From positions 833,481,337-833,545,336 of the forward strand of contig CM062297.1 in NCBI GenBank assembly GCA_031216915.1: 64,000 nucleotides of DNA. Direction: 5' to 3'. The position numbers were made by a program, and so were the translations under genes. Source of the DNA: Pictodentalium vernedei. Its lineage: Eukaryota > Mollusca > Scaphopoda > Dentaliida > Dentaliidae. Shown in pieces: positions 1-12,090 of this stretch (position 1 is its first letter; every line of letters starts with the position of its first letter). The notes under the pieces were generated by a model. That model was given only the letters and a program-made list of their open reading frames with translations. It was not told the DNA's origin and made no database searches.

Positions 1-1380
1 ATCGATGCAGAAACAGAAATACGATCACATCTGTGCAAAAGAGGTTGATTATGATCATTGCATGGGGGCATTTTATTAGGAGTTACTGTTTCCACATCGA
101 TATTCATTTCAGCAGCAACTCTGGGTTGTGCAAAAAACATGGGCGACATCGAAGCAATTGTTGATGCTTACAGACTTTTAGGCCATTTTTGGACTAGCGG
201 GTTTCATGCATCAATTCAAGGTGAATACGTGTTGAATTATAGCTGAAAAAGATTGGTATCCACTCAAAAACACTAGATTTTCTTTTCATTATACATTTTT
301 AGAACACACTGATCATTTCCAGTGATAATTTGACTCCTATTCACCATGAAGTGATGCTTTGAAAGCAGCCATTAAGACTGATACCGTGAAAGTGAAAATT
401 TCTATATCTTCACAGTGGGGGATACGATTTCTATCTTTCTGCAATTTCTTCAATAATGTATCGTTTAGCGTATAATAAAATTAGTTATCTGCTCCAAATG
501 TACATATCAATCTGTCAGTTACTGTGTAATATGATCCACAGTTCCTCCTCAAAAGAACCGATAAAATTAAAGGCTGATTCCAAGCATGTTCTAGGATTTC
601 ACAAGGACCCCATAACAAATACATTTTTTCGTTTAGAGTGAACTGCCATTAAATCATGTGCACGGTGAAGTTTTTACTCTGCACACTTGAAAGTTGTTAG
701 GTTTTAATTTTCATAAACTGTCACCAGTCCTTTGAATATTCAACATTCTTGCTCCTCATTTATGGAACAAATATGATTATTATTTATTGGTGCTGAAGGT
801 TACATCAGAGGATTGCACTATATTATGGCCTGAACAGAAAGGATTTTTCTCCATTTGCGGCAGTTTTTCAGGTAGCAATCAGTAATGTTGGCAATCACAA
901 TCTGTGCATTTTTTGAACAGCAGAAGGTGTGAATAAGCTTTGAAAACACTCTTGTCAATATACTAAGCTCCCGTTTTATGACTTCAGTTTGGAAATGGGT
1001 TACTTAATTACAATTAGGTGTCAAATTTATATTTATGTTCTTTTATCATCAGTGATTAAAGATTAATGATGAAGAATGATTGAAAAGAACTGATCCGGAG
1101 AAAAATCCGTTTGAGATAAAAAATTAGAATAAAAAAAAAGACTCATTTTTTCTGGCTGCTTTTTTTGTTTAAAGGGATTGAAATTCATGCCCCAAATGCT
1201 GAAATTTCTACAAATTAAATATTTCTAAATCAACAGGTTCACCCTGTGTTCTTATATTTAAAAACAAATCCCTGATTTTTACAAATTTATTTTGAAAATG
1301 GAATTTTTACAAATTTCAGCGAATTTTGTTGCTTAGCGTTCTCATCTACGGGAGCCTATTAGCTTCACGTCGTTTTCAGT

Positions 1381-1406
1381 TATTAAATTGTAGCTACAAT
1401 TTAATA
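1381..1406. repeat. 26-bp perfect palindrome
   Basis: The sequence reads identically on both strands around the central AGCT. A shorter related inverted motif (AATTGTACCTACAATT) follows at once. It has no spacer and no flanking duplication I can define. It may be a remnant of a small palindromic element. Confidence 0.6.
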
Positions 1407-1768
1407 AATTGTACCTACAATTTACCTAAATTGTCTCATCCCTGTTGTTTACTGATAATTTTATAAGATATGCTTCGCTTTCGGTGAGGACAAGATGGTT
1501 CGGAAAAGTTGAAAATCAGGGGGGGGGGGGGATGTTAGGGGTGTTGTTAAAGTCGTGTAGGCCTATGGCCTATTTTTAACCAGTCTGCACAAGAAGGGAA
1601 GAGGCGTTTTTCAATCAACATTGAAAATTTATTGTTTATATTTCGTCCTTAGACTAGTATGAACAAGCACGCCATTTGCCAAAACAAGAAAAACTACCAC
1701 CTCCCCCACCTCAAAAACCCAGATCGTGACCACCCAGTCATTATTTCAAAATCTTGTTTGGGGGGAGA

Positions 1769-1788
1769 GGGGGGGGGGGGGGGGGGGG
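1769..1788 (+). repeat. G20 homopolymer
   Basis: A run of 20 G follows a GGGGGAGA lead-in, about 240 bp after a 13-G run at 1519-1531. These are simple repeats. The long plus-strand frames through this run are glycine artefacts and not genes. Confidence 0.9.
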
Positions 1789-2919
1789 AATCAGTCGAAA
1801 TATTCTGGGGACGGTTTGAGACTCTGGTATGGGTGGGGTGAAATCATTTGCCAGCCTTACGGCCTTGCCACTGAAAATCGGTTTGGGTCAAATAGCAGGG
1901 ATGGGGTTCGGAACAAATCAGTGCGGTCAATTAGGCTAGGGAACGCTCTGGGCGATTCCCATCATACTGAATAGCGAGTCGCAGCCTCGCTGTGTTTGTT
2001 ATTATTCGGTGTAGCAAGTGATATGTACAAGGCCTTAGGCTTATACAGGAATGAGGTTTTAAATGATATTGAAAATTTGTTGTGCATTACTTGTTTAAAT
2101 TCAGTTGGAGACTAAGCGGTATTATCGGTATTTGGATTTTTTATGGTGATTTTACGAACAAATTTATCCATGTTTTCCAAGTCGAACGAAGTCACGGATA
2201 TTAATTAATTGATAAAATGTTGTTGTCAAAACATTTTTATTAGGCTATTTCAAAACCATCATGTGCTGGGCTGTTCGTACATACACATCTCACACAAGTC
2301 TCGCCCCCGCATTCAACAATAGCACGGAATAAATCATTTAAAAGACGATCATATCCGATTTGGCAATGACTTTGATTTCACTGTCCGGGCTTCTTGTGAA
2401 AATTAAAGCTGGTCATTTCGACATTTTTTTCTGTGTTTTTTTCATTCATTGTCACGACTAATTTACCAGGCGAACCTGATTCGAAATGAGATCGACTGAT
2501 GTCCGAGTCCAGTTAGCACACATTTCTTTTCCTAATGATATGTGTTGGAGATCAATGTTAATGACCTCGGGAATAGCGCACTATGTTCTGCGTTACATAG
2601 TGCAGAAGTTATCGCATGTTTAATGAGGTTTACTTGACTGTTCTGCACTAGATACAGCATTAGCTAACGAGCGTTTTCTACACTAGATGTGACAGGACTT
2701 CTAGTTTTAACTGTATTTTGATAGTTAAAAAACTGATTCAAGTTGGAATTAGGCCTTTAAGGGTTAAACTTTGTCGCAATTCAAGAATAATTTTTGGTTT
2801 TTGCCAACTTTTCACTTCTTAAATAATTTAGAATTTGAAAGTACAGTTATACCCTTGTGAGCACAACCAGTACATATTCCCTGGTAAAAAAAACAAACAT
2901 ATTTAAATATTCACTACAA

Positions 2920-3059
2920 GTTATCTCCGCCGACATGTATGGTATATGGAGATTTAATACCTGGATGTCGGTTTTTAAACACCAAACCGCAGCCGAGGTG
3001 TTTAAATGAGACATCCAGGTATTAAATCTCCATATACCATACATGTTGGCAGAGATAAC
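2920..3059. repeat. 140-bp foldback element
   Basis: The left arm (2920 to about 2982) and right arm (about 2998-3059) are inverted copies of each other over roughly 62 bp, with only a few mismatches. A loop of about 15 nt contains CAAACCGCAGCC. Both arms start with GTTATCTC at the outer edge. The near identity of the arms implies recent origin or maintained pairing. It could be a snapback MITE or a transcribed hairpin. The two short minus-strand frames over it are by-products of the palindrome. Confidence 0.8.
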
Positions 3060-3620
3060 GTTTTTGTCCCGTTTGAAACACAATACAACTCAGTGGAAAT
3101 AAATTTGTGGATGCATTTCTCAGTTCCACAATAATTTGGACCAAATCTGTGACAATAATTTTGTTTTTACAATCACAGAAAACAAGAGATAGAATAACAT
3201 CCCTTGGAAAGACAGAATTTATCGGGATATAGGGACAATAGAGTTTAACCCTAAGAGGCCTAGTTCCAATTTCGGTAAGTTTGTTGTCTTGCACGTACAT
3301 GTAGAACACATGTTCCAACATACGGGCTTTTGGTGATCTTGCTAATAGAGATTACAGTATCTTGGCAGGGGGTTTCTAGTGAAGTCTTGTCTGCCCGTAT
3401 TGACACTAGTCACCAATGCTAAGTCAATATATTAACTTAGGCCCCCCACAAAGTAGATTTGTTTCTAAGGTCATGTTTTGCAAAATTGCATGTGGGTGTG
3501 CATTTTTTTATTTTATTTTTTATTTTTGTAATTATTTCTTTGCCGCCAAAAGTTCATATTCTTGGTTTGTTTTAGGTTTTAGGCCTCATAATCTATAGAA
3601 TAGCATGGGTGTGGTCTATT
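3060..3620. other. Non-coding host DNA
   Basis: AT-rich sequence with T-rich runs near 3500-3540. No motif-bearing frame, RNA gene or transposon terminus was recognised. Confidence 0.5.
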
Positions 3621-3689
3621 TTGTCCCTTGAGTGCAAGAAGGCTTTGCAATAGAAAGCATTGAAAAGCCTTGTTGCACTCAAGGAACAA
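3621..3689. repeat. 69-nt stem-loop
   Basis: Arms 3621-3646 and 3664-3689 pair over 26 bp with two mismatches around a 17-nt loop. The arm begins TTGTCCCTTGAGTGCAA. The size and terminal loop are compatible with a pre-miRNA-like hairpin, but a decayed MITE is equally possible. Nothing in the sequence shows that it is transcribed. Confidence 0.6.
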
Positions 3690-3810
3690 ATTTATCAATT
3701 TTATTAACCAGGGTAAAATATCAGACATAAACCATTTAATTTTTATTTCTGTCTCCCGCTTTTTGAGAAAAATGGGAGATATTAAATTCGGGGTGTCCTT
3801 CCTTCCTTCT

Positions 3811-4079
3811 GTGTTTTTCGTTTCCAGGCTCTAACTTTCCTAACAATGACCGGATTTCAATGAAATTTGGGTAGTAGATCACTTTCATCAATTGTGGGTA
3901 CAAGTTAGAATATGGGCATTTTACGCGCATATTTAATTAGGTTGCTAAAATTTGATTGGTTGATGGTTTCTAGACTCTAACTTTCCTTAAAATCAACCGA
4001 TTTCGATGATATTTCATACATGGATTACTTTTATCAATACCTAGGTCAAGTTCAAATGTGGGAAATGTTGTACCGAAAA
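3811..4079. repeat. Dispersed repeat, copy 1
   Basis: About 269 bp that recurs at 4440-4707 with strong similarity. Each copy contains two related half-units, each starting with a CTCTAACTTTCCT motif and continuing with a GAT-rich block and 'CACTTT(C/T)ATCAA'. No coding potential is evident. The spacer 4080-4439 contains an AAGATGGCCACCAGTGGCC segment and looks non-coding. Confidence 0.7.
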
Positions 4080-4439
4080 TCTGTACATCTGCCTGTCTGT
4101 CTCCCCATGCGTCAATGCATCTCGGACTAAAAGCCATATTTATGAACCGATATTCACGAAACTTCTTGGGTATCTTTGTTATTATGTATTTTTGGGTTTG
4201 GTCCAAAGTTCAAGATGGCCACCAGTGGCCATTTTGTTCTGAAATTTGGTGTAATCAGTTTTTTTGTACAGAACTTCTATATGAAAGTTCGGATTTGAAT
4301 AAATTTTTGTATGAATGTTTAGTAACATGCAATACATCAAATATAATACAGGTTTTGTTCTCATGCAAAAATTATGCAAATTAGTGAAACTTTGATTTAT
4401 TCAGTGCTACTACTAATACACAGTAAGTGCACACCTTCC

Positions 4440-4707
4440 GTGTTTTTCATTTCCAGACTCTAACTTTCCTTACAGTCAGTTGATTTTGATGACATTTGGG
4501 GAGTAGATCACTTTCATCAATTGTGGGTCCAAGTTCGAACATGGGCATTTTCCACGCATATTTAATTAGGTTGCTTAAATTAGATTGGCTGATGGTTTCC
4601 AGGCTCTAACTTTCCTTAGAGTCAATTGATTTCAATAAAATTTCATATATGGATCACTTTTATCAAGACCTAGGTCAAGTTCGAATGTGGGAAATTTTGT
4701 TCCGAAA
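4440..4707. repeat. Dispersed repeat, copy 2, cut by DIRS element 1
   Basis: Second copy of the 3811-4079 repeat. It ends exactly where DIRS element 1 starts (…TCCGAAA then GTTAAAA). Copy 1 also ends at the equivalent TACCGAAAA, so the DIRS insertion lies at or next to a natural repeat boundary. Confidence 0.7.
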
Positions 4708-5007
4708 GTTAAAAAATTTATAGTAATTTATATATTTTTTATACATACCAATGACCCAGGATTAGCTGGTGCTAACTCTAAAATATCTAGGGCCAAACGC
4801 AAATTTTACCCCCCAATCCCCAAAATTTGCATCTAAAACCAAAAATTACATGTCCTGTATGGTCCTCCATACCTTTACTCCACTGCGCACATGCAGTGTC
4901 AAGGAAGTCTCGAAATTGGCGCAATTATCATTCTTACAACCAGTGCCTGGTAAGCGTGTACTCAGTGGGGAGGTATGAGTTCCCAACTCATGGGAGGGCC
5001 ATCCCCA

Positions 5008-5095
5008 TCTGGGTCATTTGTAAGTATAAAAAATATATAAATTACTATAAATTTTTTAACATTTTTATACTGTACCAATGACCCAGACCTAGCTG
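5008..5095 (-). repeat. ICR of DIRS element 1
   Basis: The complement of the element's sense-3' end (…GTAAGTATAAAAAATATAT…TTTTTTAAC) is joined directly to the complement of the sense-5' end (ATTTTTATACTGTACCAATG). In DIRS elements this region is thought to template circle formation before integration. Confidence 0.85.
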
Positions 5096-5689
5096 AATAG
5101 TAAAAAGGTTGGAGGGCCTAGGACATAAAGGAAAATCCAATAGACTCAATTACATATAACAGAACTATCCCCTGAAGGAGAAAATGAGAGATAGGCTTTA
5201 CATGTATCTTTCTTATTTGTATCAAAAAAGAAAGACACAACACCATTCTGTAATTGAGCGCAATAACATCAAAGATCTCTACTAACATTCAGTATAACCC
5301 TTTATACTAATATTTTTTAAAGGAAAGCCAATAAATAAGGAAGTCCCACAAAATGAGACTCTATATACTCATATAAAAGTGTCTGAGGATTGTATATTAA
5401 CGCCCGATTAATACGTGATGTATACAAATGTCTCACATCGAGCAACACTTAAAAAATAATACATAGATGAGTAAACATTAGCTTTACTTTAAAACTATCT
5501 CGGTATGGACTCGGAATTATTGACTCCAAGGGAGGTATTCCCTTGGTTTACACTATAAAGCAGGAGACCTAAGGGAACACCTGCCCCCTCCCCCCCCCCC
5601 TCCATTCCCCTTGCCCTGGATCAAATACTCCAAAGAAAAGAGGGCAGCAGGACAGAGTCACTGCCGGAACTGAAAGCCTACATATATAT

Positions 5690-6000
5690 AATTGCCACTG
5701 TTTAGAGGACGACATTCTGAGTGAAAAACAACGGACCTAAACAATGCAGATCTGCAGAAAAGGACTCAATATTTCTCAGATATAAATTCGAGAAAGTGTA
5801 GGGCTAAGAACAATATGCAGCCCTCACTAGATCTGTAATAGCAACATTATTAGCGTAAGCCCATGATGTAGAAAGAGCTCTTACTTCATGAGCTTAAAAC
5901 TAAAGCACAGACTGCTGATTGAAGAAATTATCATAAGCAGTACTGATAGTAAATTGAATCCATCTGACCATAGAATGGACCAAAATTTGGATGAAGCTTC
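5690..6000 (-). pseudogene. YR remnant of element 1 with internal deletion
   Basis: The region matches the 3' end of the YR gene of element 4 (the part over the H-x-x-R and tyrosine segments). Near 5975-6000 it jumps to sequence that lies about 850 bp further along in element 4. The block carrying the first catalytic arginine and the N-terminal DNA-binding part is therefore gone. No open frame spans the region, so recombinase function is lost. Confidence 0.7.
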
Positions 6001-7326
6001 CACGGCATGTCCCACAACAGACGCCTGAGTAGATTAACCCACGGTCTTTGTGGAGATAGAAATGCTACCAACAGAATTTTGCATTGAGATATATAACCTG
6101 AACAATATCTGCTGAATCAACAGTGCTGGAAGATACGCATATCCTATTCCATCTCACGAGATCTATAGAGCATCTACTGCAAATGCTCGAAGATCCAAAC
6201 ATTGTGACATTGTGACATATACTTCTGCAACTGATTGTTGAGATGCGTCACGAAAAAGTCGATCATATGCCGCTCTCCTTGGTAGCAAATCTGATTGAAT
6301 ACTCGTTTGTTAAAAGTCCATTCTGGCGTCAACAAGTGGCCCCTCCATGAAGGGAGTCTGCTAAAACGTTCAGACGACCCGGAATATGACGGACCGATAG
6401 AACTTGTTGATCTAGTACAAACAGAAAGATTCCTTCCGTTAACATGAATAACAGAATGGAATGATTGTCTCCCTAGTTCTGAAAATAAGCTAATACCGTT
6501 AAATTGTCGGACAGAATTAGCACATGAGCGTTCGGAATAACGTTCATCCAATGACGTAGCGCAAGCCAAAATGACATCATTCTTGATGTTAATGTGCTTA
6601 ATTAGGAACTATGGATCCCAAAGACCCTGGCCCTTCAAATCCGTTGGGCTCAATGATACGACCCAACCTGTTTGACTGGCATCCGCCAAGACTGTAAAAC
6701 TCGGATCCGGCAATTGCAGTGGAACTCCCTGAGTTAACCACTGAAAACTGCCCAAGTCTGAATCTCTATTCACTTGATTGACAAGAAGATGTCCGTATCG
6801 AGCGAAAAAATCTTCACCCTCCAATTCTGGATCAGAAGAAATTGTAGAGGACAAGTGCGTAACCGCCCCATCGGAATAAAATCGCGGTAGCTCCGCACCA
6901 ACGTATCAGTCTCATGAGATCTCTCGCTGAGACCTTGTCTGAGCAAAGACAATAGTGAGCATAACTGATTAATTTCGCTCTGGGTAACAGAAGACAAACA
7001 AAAATGTTGTGCGTTTCGAAGCTCATCCCCCGGTGGGTGAATGACTTGGATGATACCAGATCCAACTTCTCCTCATTTACTTATGAAACCGAGACGTCGG
7101 AGCAATAGAAGCAGATTCTGCACATCGTTCTGAAGCGTTAACTCATTGCCGTACCTCTAAAGAATGTCGTCCAGGTAGGCCGATGTTATCGCAGATGAAT
7201 GAGCTCGGAAATGAGTCATTACCGAGTTCGTTATTCAAGTGAAAGCCCGGGGGCTAGATTCAGAACGAAGCACATTGCTCGGAACTGATACAAGACTCCA
7301 ATGATGAAGAAGTGAAGATACTTTCT
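6001..7326 (-). pseudogene. RNase H and C-terminal RT remnant, element 1
   Basis: Translation in several minus frames recovers pieces of the RNase H and RT of elements 4 and 7: SLDERYSE near 6540, FTVLADASQTGW near 6690, LMRLIRWCGA near 6890 and KSFTHRGMSFETHN near 7030. Frameshifts and stops separate them. The YLDD region around 7170 is recognisable at DNA level. The gene is interrupted at about 7327 by a LINE fragment and resumes at 8748. Confidence 0.8.
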
Positions 7327-8747
7327 GAAATGAAATGAAATGAAATGAAATGAAATTTATTCAACAAAATACCAAATTTACAAGTTAGATTTGTACAGAG
7401 AGTTTTATGTATATAGGATACACTGGTAAATTGTTGGGAGACAACATAGCCACATTGGCTGTCTTCCTGTTGCCCCCAGGAAGAGAGAAAGACTATACAG
7501 AAATGACTACACAGAAATAGAAATGGAGTAAGCTGGATATTTTTGTTCATAAGTACCACTGCCTATGGCTCAACTATTGAATGAATGATGAGAGGAAGGA
7601 AGACCTCAAAACTATATGCTAGCCCCTTCCCAGTGTACGCGAAAGACTGCACCCGATATACGCGAGTGCAATTTGACGGTCTAGTACTTGACGAGCAAAT
7701 TTGGATATATAAGATTAGAAGTGAGATGGTGGGGCAAGGTGTGATTGGGAGATTAATTTGAGGTCGGGTGGGATGAGATAACTGGAGAAGTCACCGACAA
7801 GGGCTGACAATGGCGTCCTACGATTAAGAAAGCTTTTTTTATTAACAGGAAAGACTCGAACAGTCGGCGCCTTGAGCAGAAGTATTTAGAATAAGGCTCG
7901 TTTGTAACTAGAGGGGAATGTTATTGGCAAATAGAACGATTTCCTGTTTCCATTGACGTCATACTTAAGGTATGGACGTCAATGGAGACTAAAGATATAC
8001 CATAGTGCTAGAGTGTCCTATGTCCCACTGGCACATAAAGCATTCAAGCACCCAGGCGACGACATCTTTCCCTCTCTCTCTCTCTCATATAATGGGTCCC
8101 ACGGGCGAGTAACGAGACATGCGAGTATCAATGAGCATTAGGCCTACAATCTGAACACATTTGATACGAACAGGTAACATGTGAGGAGTAGTTTGTTAAG
8201 CATTCATTAGTAAGTTGTTTCTTGAAAACATATCTGGAAGGTATGTCCCGTAAGTCAGAAGCAATTCCATTCCAAATCTTTGGGAAGCTATGTTTTGGCA
8301 GTTTGGCAGAGAATTGGGTTCTAGCTTTCTGCGACTGTATCGTGCCAACTTGTCTTGTTTGAAGTCCAGTTGATGAGTGTACACTAAAAAAAGTTCTGAA
8401 TGAGTCGGGCAACCTATCGTTTTTCCAGTCGTACATGAATAGAGAGACATTCGCTTTGTATAGATCGTTAAATTTTAAAATGTTATTATCCTTGAATAAG
8501 GGATCAGTATGGCTATTATATTTTTTACAACTAACTACTCGCATCGCGCGTTTCTGGAGAGAGTATATTTTACTGCTGGATGGCCCATGCCCCCAAATAT
8601 GGATTGCATACAGTAGGTGACTATGAACTAATGTATAATACAGTAATATCAGTGATTTCTTGGGGAGAATATTTTTCACTTTGTTTAGACAGTAGATTGC
8701 ACTTGACATCTTAGAACATACTGTGGATATGTGGTACTTAAAACTGA
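7327..8747 (-). mobile_element. 5'-truncated LINE (CR1/L2-type) inside DIRS RT
   Basis: The block has no counterpart in other DIRS copies, while flanking DIRS sequence is continuous from GATACTTTC to GATGTAC. Its minus-strand 3' end is a (CATTT)n-type microsatellite tail (7322-7352) next to the DIRS junction. About 800 bp of 3' UTR follow the coding remnant. Truncation at the 5' end and a short-repeat tail are typical of CR1/L2-clade LINEs. I could not define a convincing target duplication. Confidence 0.7.
8128..8747 (-). pseudogene. LINE RT C-terminal fragment
   Basis: The frame reads LLYYTLVHSHLLYAIHIWG, SLQKRAMRVVSC, HTDPLFKDNNILKFNDLY and FPKIWNGIASDLRD. This is the usual order of the post-catalytic 'thumb/connection' part of CR1/jockey-like LINE reverse transcriptases. 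The catalytic YxDD region is absent through 5' truncation. Upstream the frame runs by chance into the DIRS RT (to 9084), which gives a 318-residue chimeric frame that is not a real fusion gene. Confidence 0.75.
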
Positions 8748-9450
8748 ACGCCTGATGTACTATGACGTGAAAGTACGCATCTATGCATGTAGCATAGTCA
8801 TACACCCAAATACTCGCTCTGATTGATCGGATGGACTCCATATATAAACTTGGAGCCACGATCAGCTTGTTTATCCAGCTCAGAATTATGAGTGGACGGA
8901 ACGAGCCATCTGGTTTTGGAACCAGAAAAGGATGGTTGTAGAAACCTGGAAATTCCTGGATTTCTACGATCTCTGTCGCGATCATTCCAGAAGAGACTGG
9001 ACTTCTGATGGAAGCGAGCCTCTTTCTTGCTGACTTGACGGAAGCTGAGTCCATCTTGGACTCCGAGTTAACAGAATTTTTCATTTGAAGGACAATTTAG
9101 TCCTTCTGAAATCACCCCTTGAATCCAAGGGACGTCCGTAATCTTCTCCCAATTAATTGAGAAACTTGACAGTCTTCCGCTCACTAGTACACGATAGAGG
9201 TTAATACCATTACCTCCTGGTCCTGCGAGGCTTGCGGAAGGAGAAGCCATGTCCTCCACGGCCCGCACCTCGCCCCCTCGACCTAGGGGCGTCTGACCGG
9301 ATGTCTCGGCCAGAATTATGGCCCCTACCTGAGTCGCTACCCTGACGGTCTCTAGAGTAAAACCTAGAGGACGCATAGGAACCTCTATAGGAACTTCCCT
9401 TGGACGTATTCGTCCCAGAAGTGCCTGTCCTACTTTTCTCAGCTGAATCC
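8748..9450 (-). pseudogene. N-terminal RT remnant of element 1
   Basis: Continuation of the element-1 RT beyond the LINE. LVPKPDGSFRPL and LSWINKLIVAPSLYMES correspond to the fingers region of the intact RT in elements 4 and 7. The upstream linker (RIQLRKVGQALLGRIRPREV) is also visible. Stops and frameshifts break the gene. Confidence 0.75.
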
Positions 9451-12090
9451 GACTATATGGAAGCGGATTTGAATAGCAGGGAGTCTGAAGCTTTCTTAGT
9501 TTTCTGATCATAGACTGCGGAAAGCTTGCTGTCGAAAAAAACTCTCCGGAGACCAGAGCAACTCTGAGAGAGTTTTTCACCTTACTATCCACACGCGTGG
9601 ATGTAGCCAGGGCCATGTCACGTCTAACCAACTCCATATTGCCACTAAAAGGGCGGAGTTTTACGTGAGGCCCTTGAAAGAACTCTTAAGGAGTTTGTAC
9701 ATCCTAGAATTCTTTTCCTTTGAGACGTAATGATAATGTTCTGGTAAGGTGATCTGCGTTCGATGATGCGTCTAAGCTGACCCTGCTAGACGATATTGTC
9801 GTTTCCAACATCGTGGTTGGAATTGACATAGACGACAGTATAAACAATACTCAATACTAGATCCTGACCTGGTTGTCTAGACGCAGAGAACTCTCAGAAT
9901 GCTCTGTCCTGCCGTTACAAAATATTCCATATATTGATGAAAGGCAGATGTAGAGCATTTGCCGATAAGAAACCTGACCTGCCCATTTAGGTAGCAAGTT
10001 ATATAAATATAGCGTCATTCAACAGATCAAATGTCCGTGAGACATATCTGGACTATGTCAGAAACTGAGGGATGATGTCCCTAAACCAATAAGAATTCTG
10101 AGTCCAGTGGCGCTATCAGTCTCTTATCCGGCAACGCAGCAATTTTTGGTCTGGAGGAATATTGTCAGAGATAATGCCGGATGCACTCTACGTCAATTAT
10201 GTTGTTCCGAAAGGGAAAATACAACTCATCCGTATCCCTTTCGCCATCCTGTTGGACCACTTGTAATTCTTCATCGTCAGTGCCTGAAGCTGCAGCGGAA
10301 CGTACCAACCCAGCTTCCTCGCATAATTCTTAATCCGACAGAGTTACTGGCGGGTGCTGGGATGCTGTGATAATTGTGCTATCTGTGATAGCACGTCCGT
10401 AACGAAGGCCTATGGAGCTGCAGTCTTACAGAATTTAGCCGCCAGAAGCTCCTTGGATGTTGATTCCTGCATATTTCTAATATGCAAACGTCCAGAGTAT
10501 GAAGGCCTCGTATCCTTGGCTACCGGATGGCGTGACTTGGTCGCCGTAGAATCCCTGGTCGGCGATGTTGGTTGAATATGACTGGTCACATAGCCAAGGT
10601 GCGGTCGCGTGTGCTGCCGTGAGGATGAGGAAGCTGAAAGAGCAGTCTCTCTGGACTGTCTATATAACGGAGCATCCTGAGCGGTGGACGTATGCCCCGA
10701 CTGACGAACATTTTGTACCACAACATGTGTCCAGATGTTGTAGTACGAGAGAGGGACCTCTCTCGCTCGCAGCCCGGATGGACCTGGACGAGTTAGGAAC
10801 CAGACTAATAGGCTTCCTCCGTACTATCCGCGTATCCGTCATCACTGGGTGTGCACATTGTATTTTATAGTGCTCGCATCACCCAAATTTCCTTCCTGGA
10901 CTGCAACGGACGAACCCGGGTGCCGAGCCATTCGGCGAATGGTCGCGACACAGGGCGAGCTAGCGGACATCAAACCCTTCGATCGAACTAGCAAACTCCT
11001 GGGTAATTGTCGTATCTGCATGAGCACTTTTGCCGCTAGCTCGTCATTTGCCTGTGATGACTGAAGCACACTTTATGAAGACATCACGATAACAACACCC
11101 TGTTCGTGTTACTCTATGAGACCTGTGGTCCTACGTGAATAATCCACTGTTAGCTCCCAGGACGTTCATTCCTGCATTTATATAATATGCAAATGTCTCA
11201 ACTAGAAAGGTCTTATATCCCTGGCTAGCAGATGGAGTGACCTGGTCGACGTGTATTCCTTGGTCAGCAAAGCAGGAGCACCAGGGACGTTCAATCCTGC
11301 ATTTATATAATATGCAAACGTCCCCTGGAAATCTGTGGTCACATAGCCAAGGTGCGGTCGTGAGTGTTGACAAGGATGAGGAAGCCAATACAACAGCTGC
11401 GTCGGACTGTCATGCGACGGAGTGTCCCGAGCAGGAGGAGTAGACGTAAGCTCCGACTAAGCGAACAAACATACAACATCGCGGCGCAGATGTTGATGCA
11501 AGAGAGAGAGGGCCTCTCTCGCTCGCAGTCCGGGTGGACCTGGACGAGCTAGCTACCGGACTGACAGGCTTCCTCTGCACTATCCTCGGATCCGTCGTTG
11601 CCGGGTGTGCACATCTGATGTTCTATAGTGCTCGCATCACCCAATCTGCTTCCCTGGACCACGACGGACGAACCCGGGTGCTGAGCCATTCTTTCCTGAT
11701 GAATGGTCGCGACACCGGGTGGACTAGCGGGCGATCAATGCCTTCGATCGAACTAGCGAACTCCCGGCAATTGTCGTAATACCTTGAGCACTTCCCGCTA
11801 GCCCTAATATTGCAACGACGGAGACACACTTGTTGACGACATCACGGAAACATCACTCTGAATTCTGAAAAAGAAACTGATAATATAGAGTGACCCTACA
11901 GAGAGGACCGTAATGGACTCCTCACCGCTAACAAAATACCATGACACACGTCTCCAACGTTGTCATATCAATCAACACACACAGAGCAAGAATTAGTGCG
12001 ACTACATTGACTACAATAAACACAATGAACCTGTGAATAAGAGGAAGGTATCCTCGCATTACAATTGAAGAATATTTTTTCAAAATGAAA
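9450..12090 (-). pseudogene. Gag remnant of element 1, partly duplicated
   Basis: Landmarks of the intact gag of element 4 recur in order on the minus strand, but the region from about 11155 to 11800 repeats gag segments already seen at about 10440-11060. The N-terminal gag landmark (GAGCACTT…GCTAGC) occurs twice, near 11020 and 11790. The repetition junction (about 11110-11160) differs from that in elements 2, 3, 5 and 6. A 40-bp block around TTTATATAATATGCAAA is also repeated at 11160 and 11286. No long frame survives. Confidence 0.65.

Larger units (their letters stand above)
1..2919. other. Non-coding host DNA, probably PRCP intron or flank
   Basis: I recognise no conserved protein here on either strand; the short open frames lack family motifs. 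The stretch is AT-rich and contains two G homopolymers (1519-1531 and 1769-1788) and a 26-bp perfect palindrome (1381-1406). If PRCP continues leftward, this is its intron or 3' flank. A weak exon-like segment at 113-220 on the plus strand is discussed under findings. Confidence 0.5.

Noticed and set aside
1659..1974. Plus-strand frames across the G20 run
   Set aside because: Poly-glycine artefacts of a homopolymer, in two frames at once.
1..4707. Downstream PRCP exons in the left part of the window
   Set aside because: Minus-strand frames there show no S28 motifs (no catalytic Asp or His region), so the next exon must be outside the window or unrecognisable.
8128..9084. 318-codon frame as a fusion gene
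   Set aside because: The first third is DIRS RT and the rest is a LINE fragment; the frame runs through by chance and both parts are truncated.
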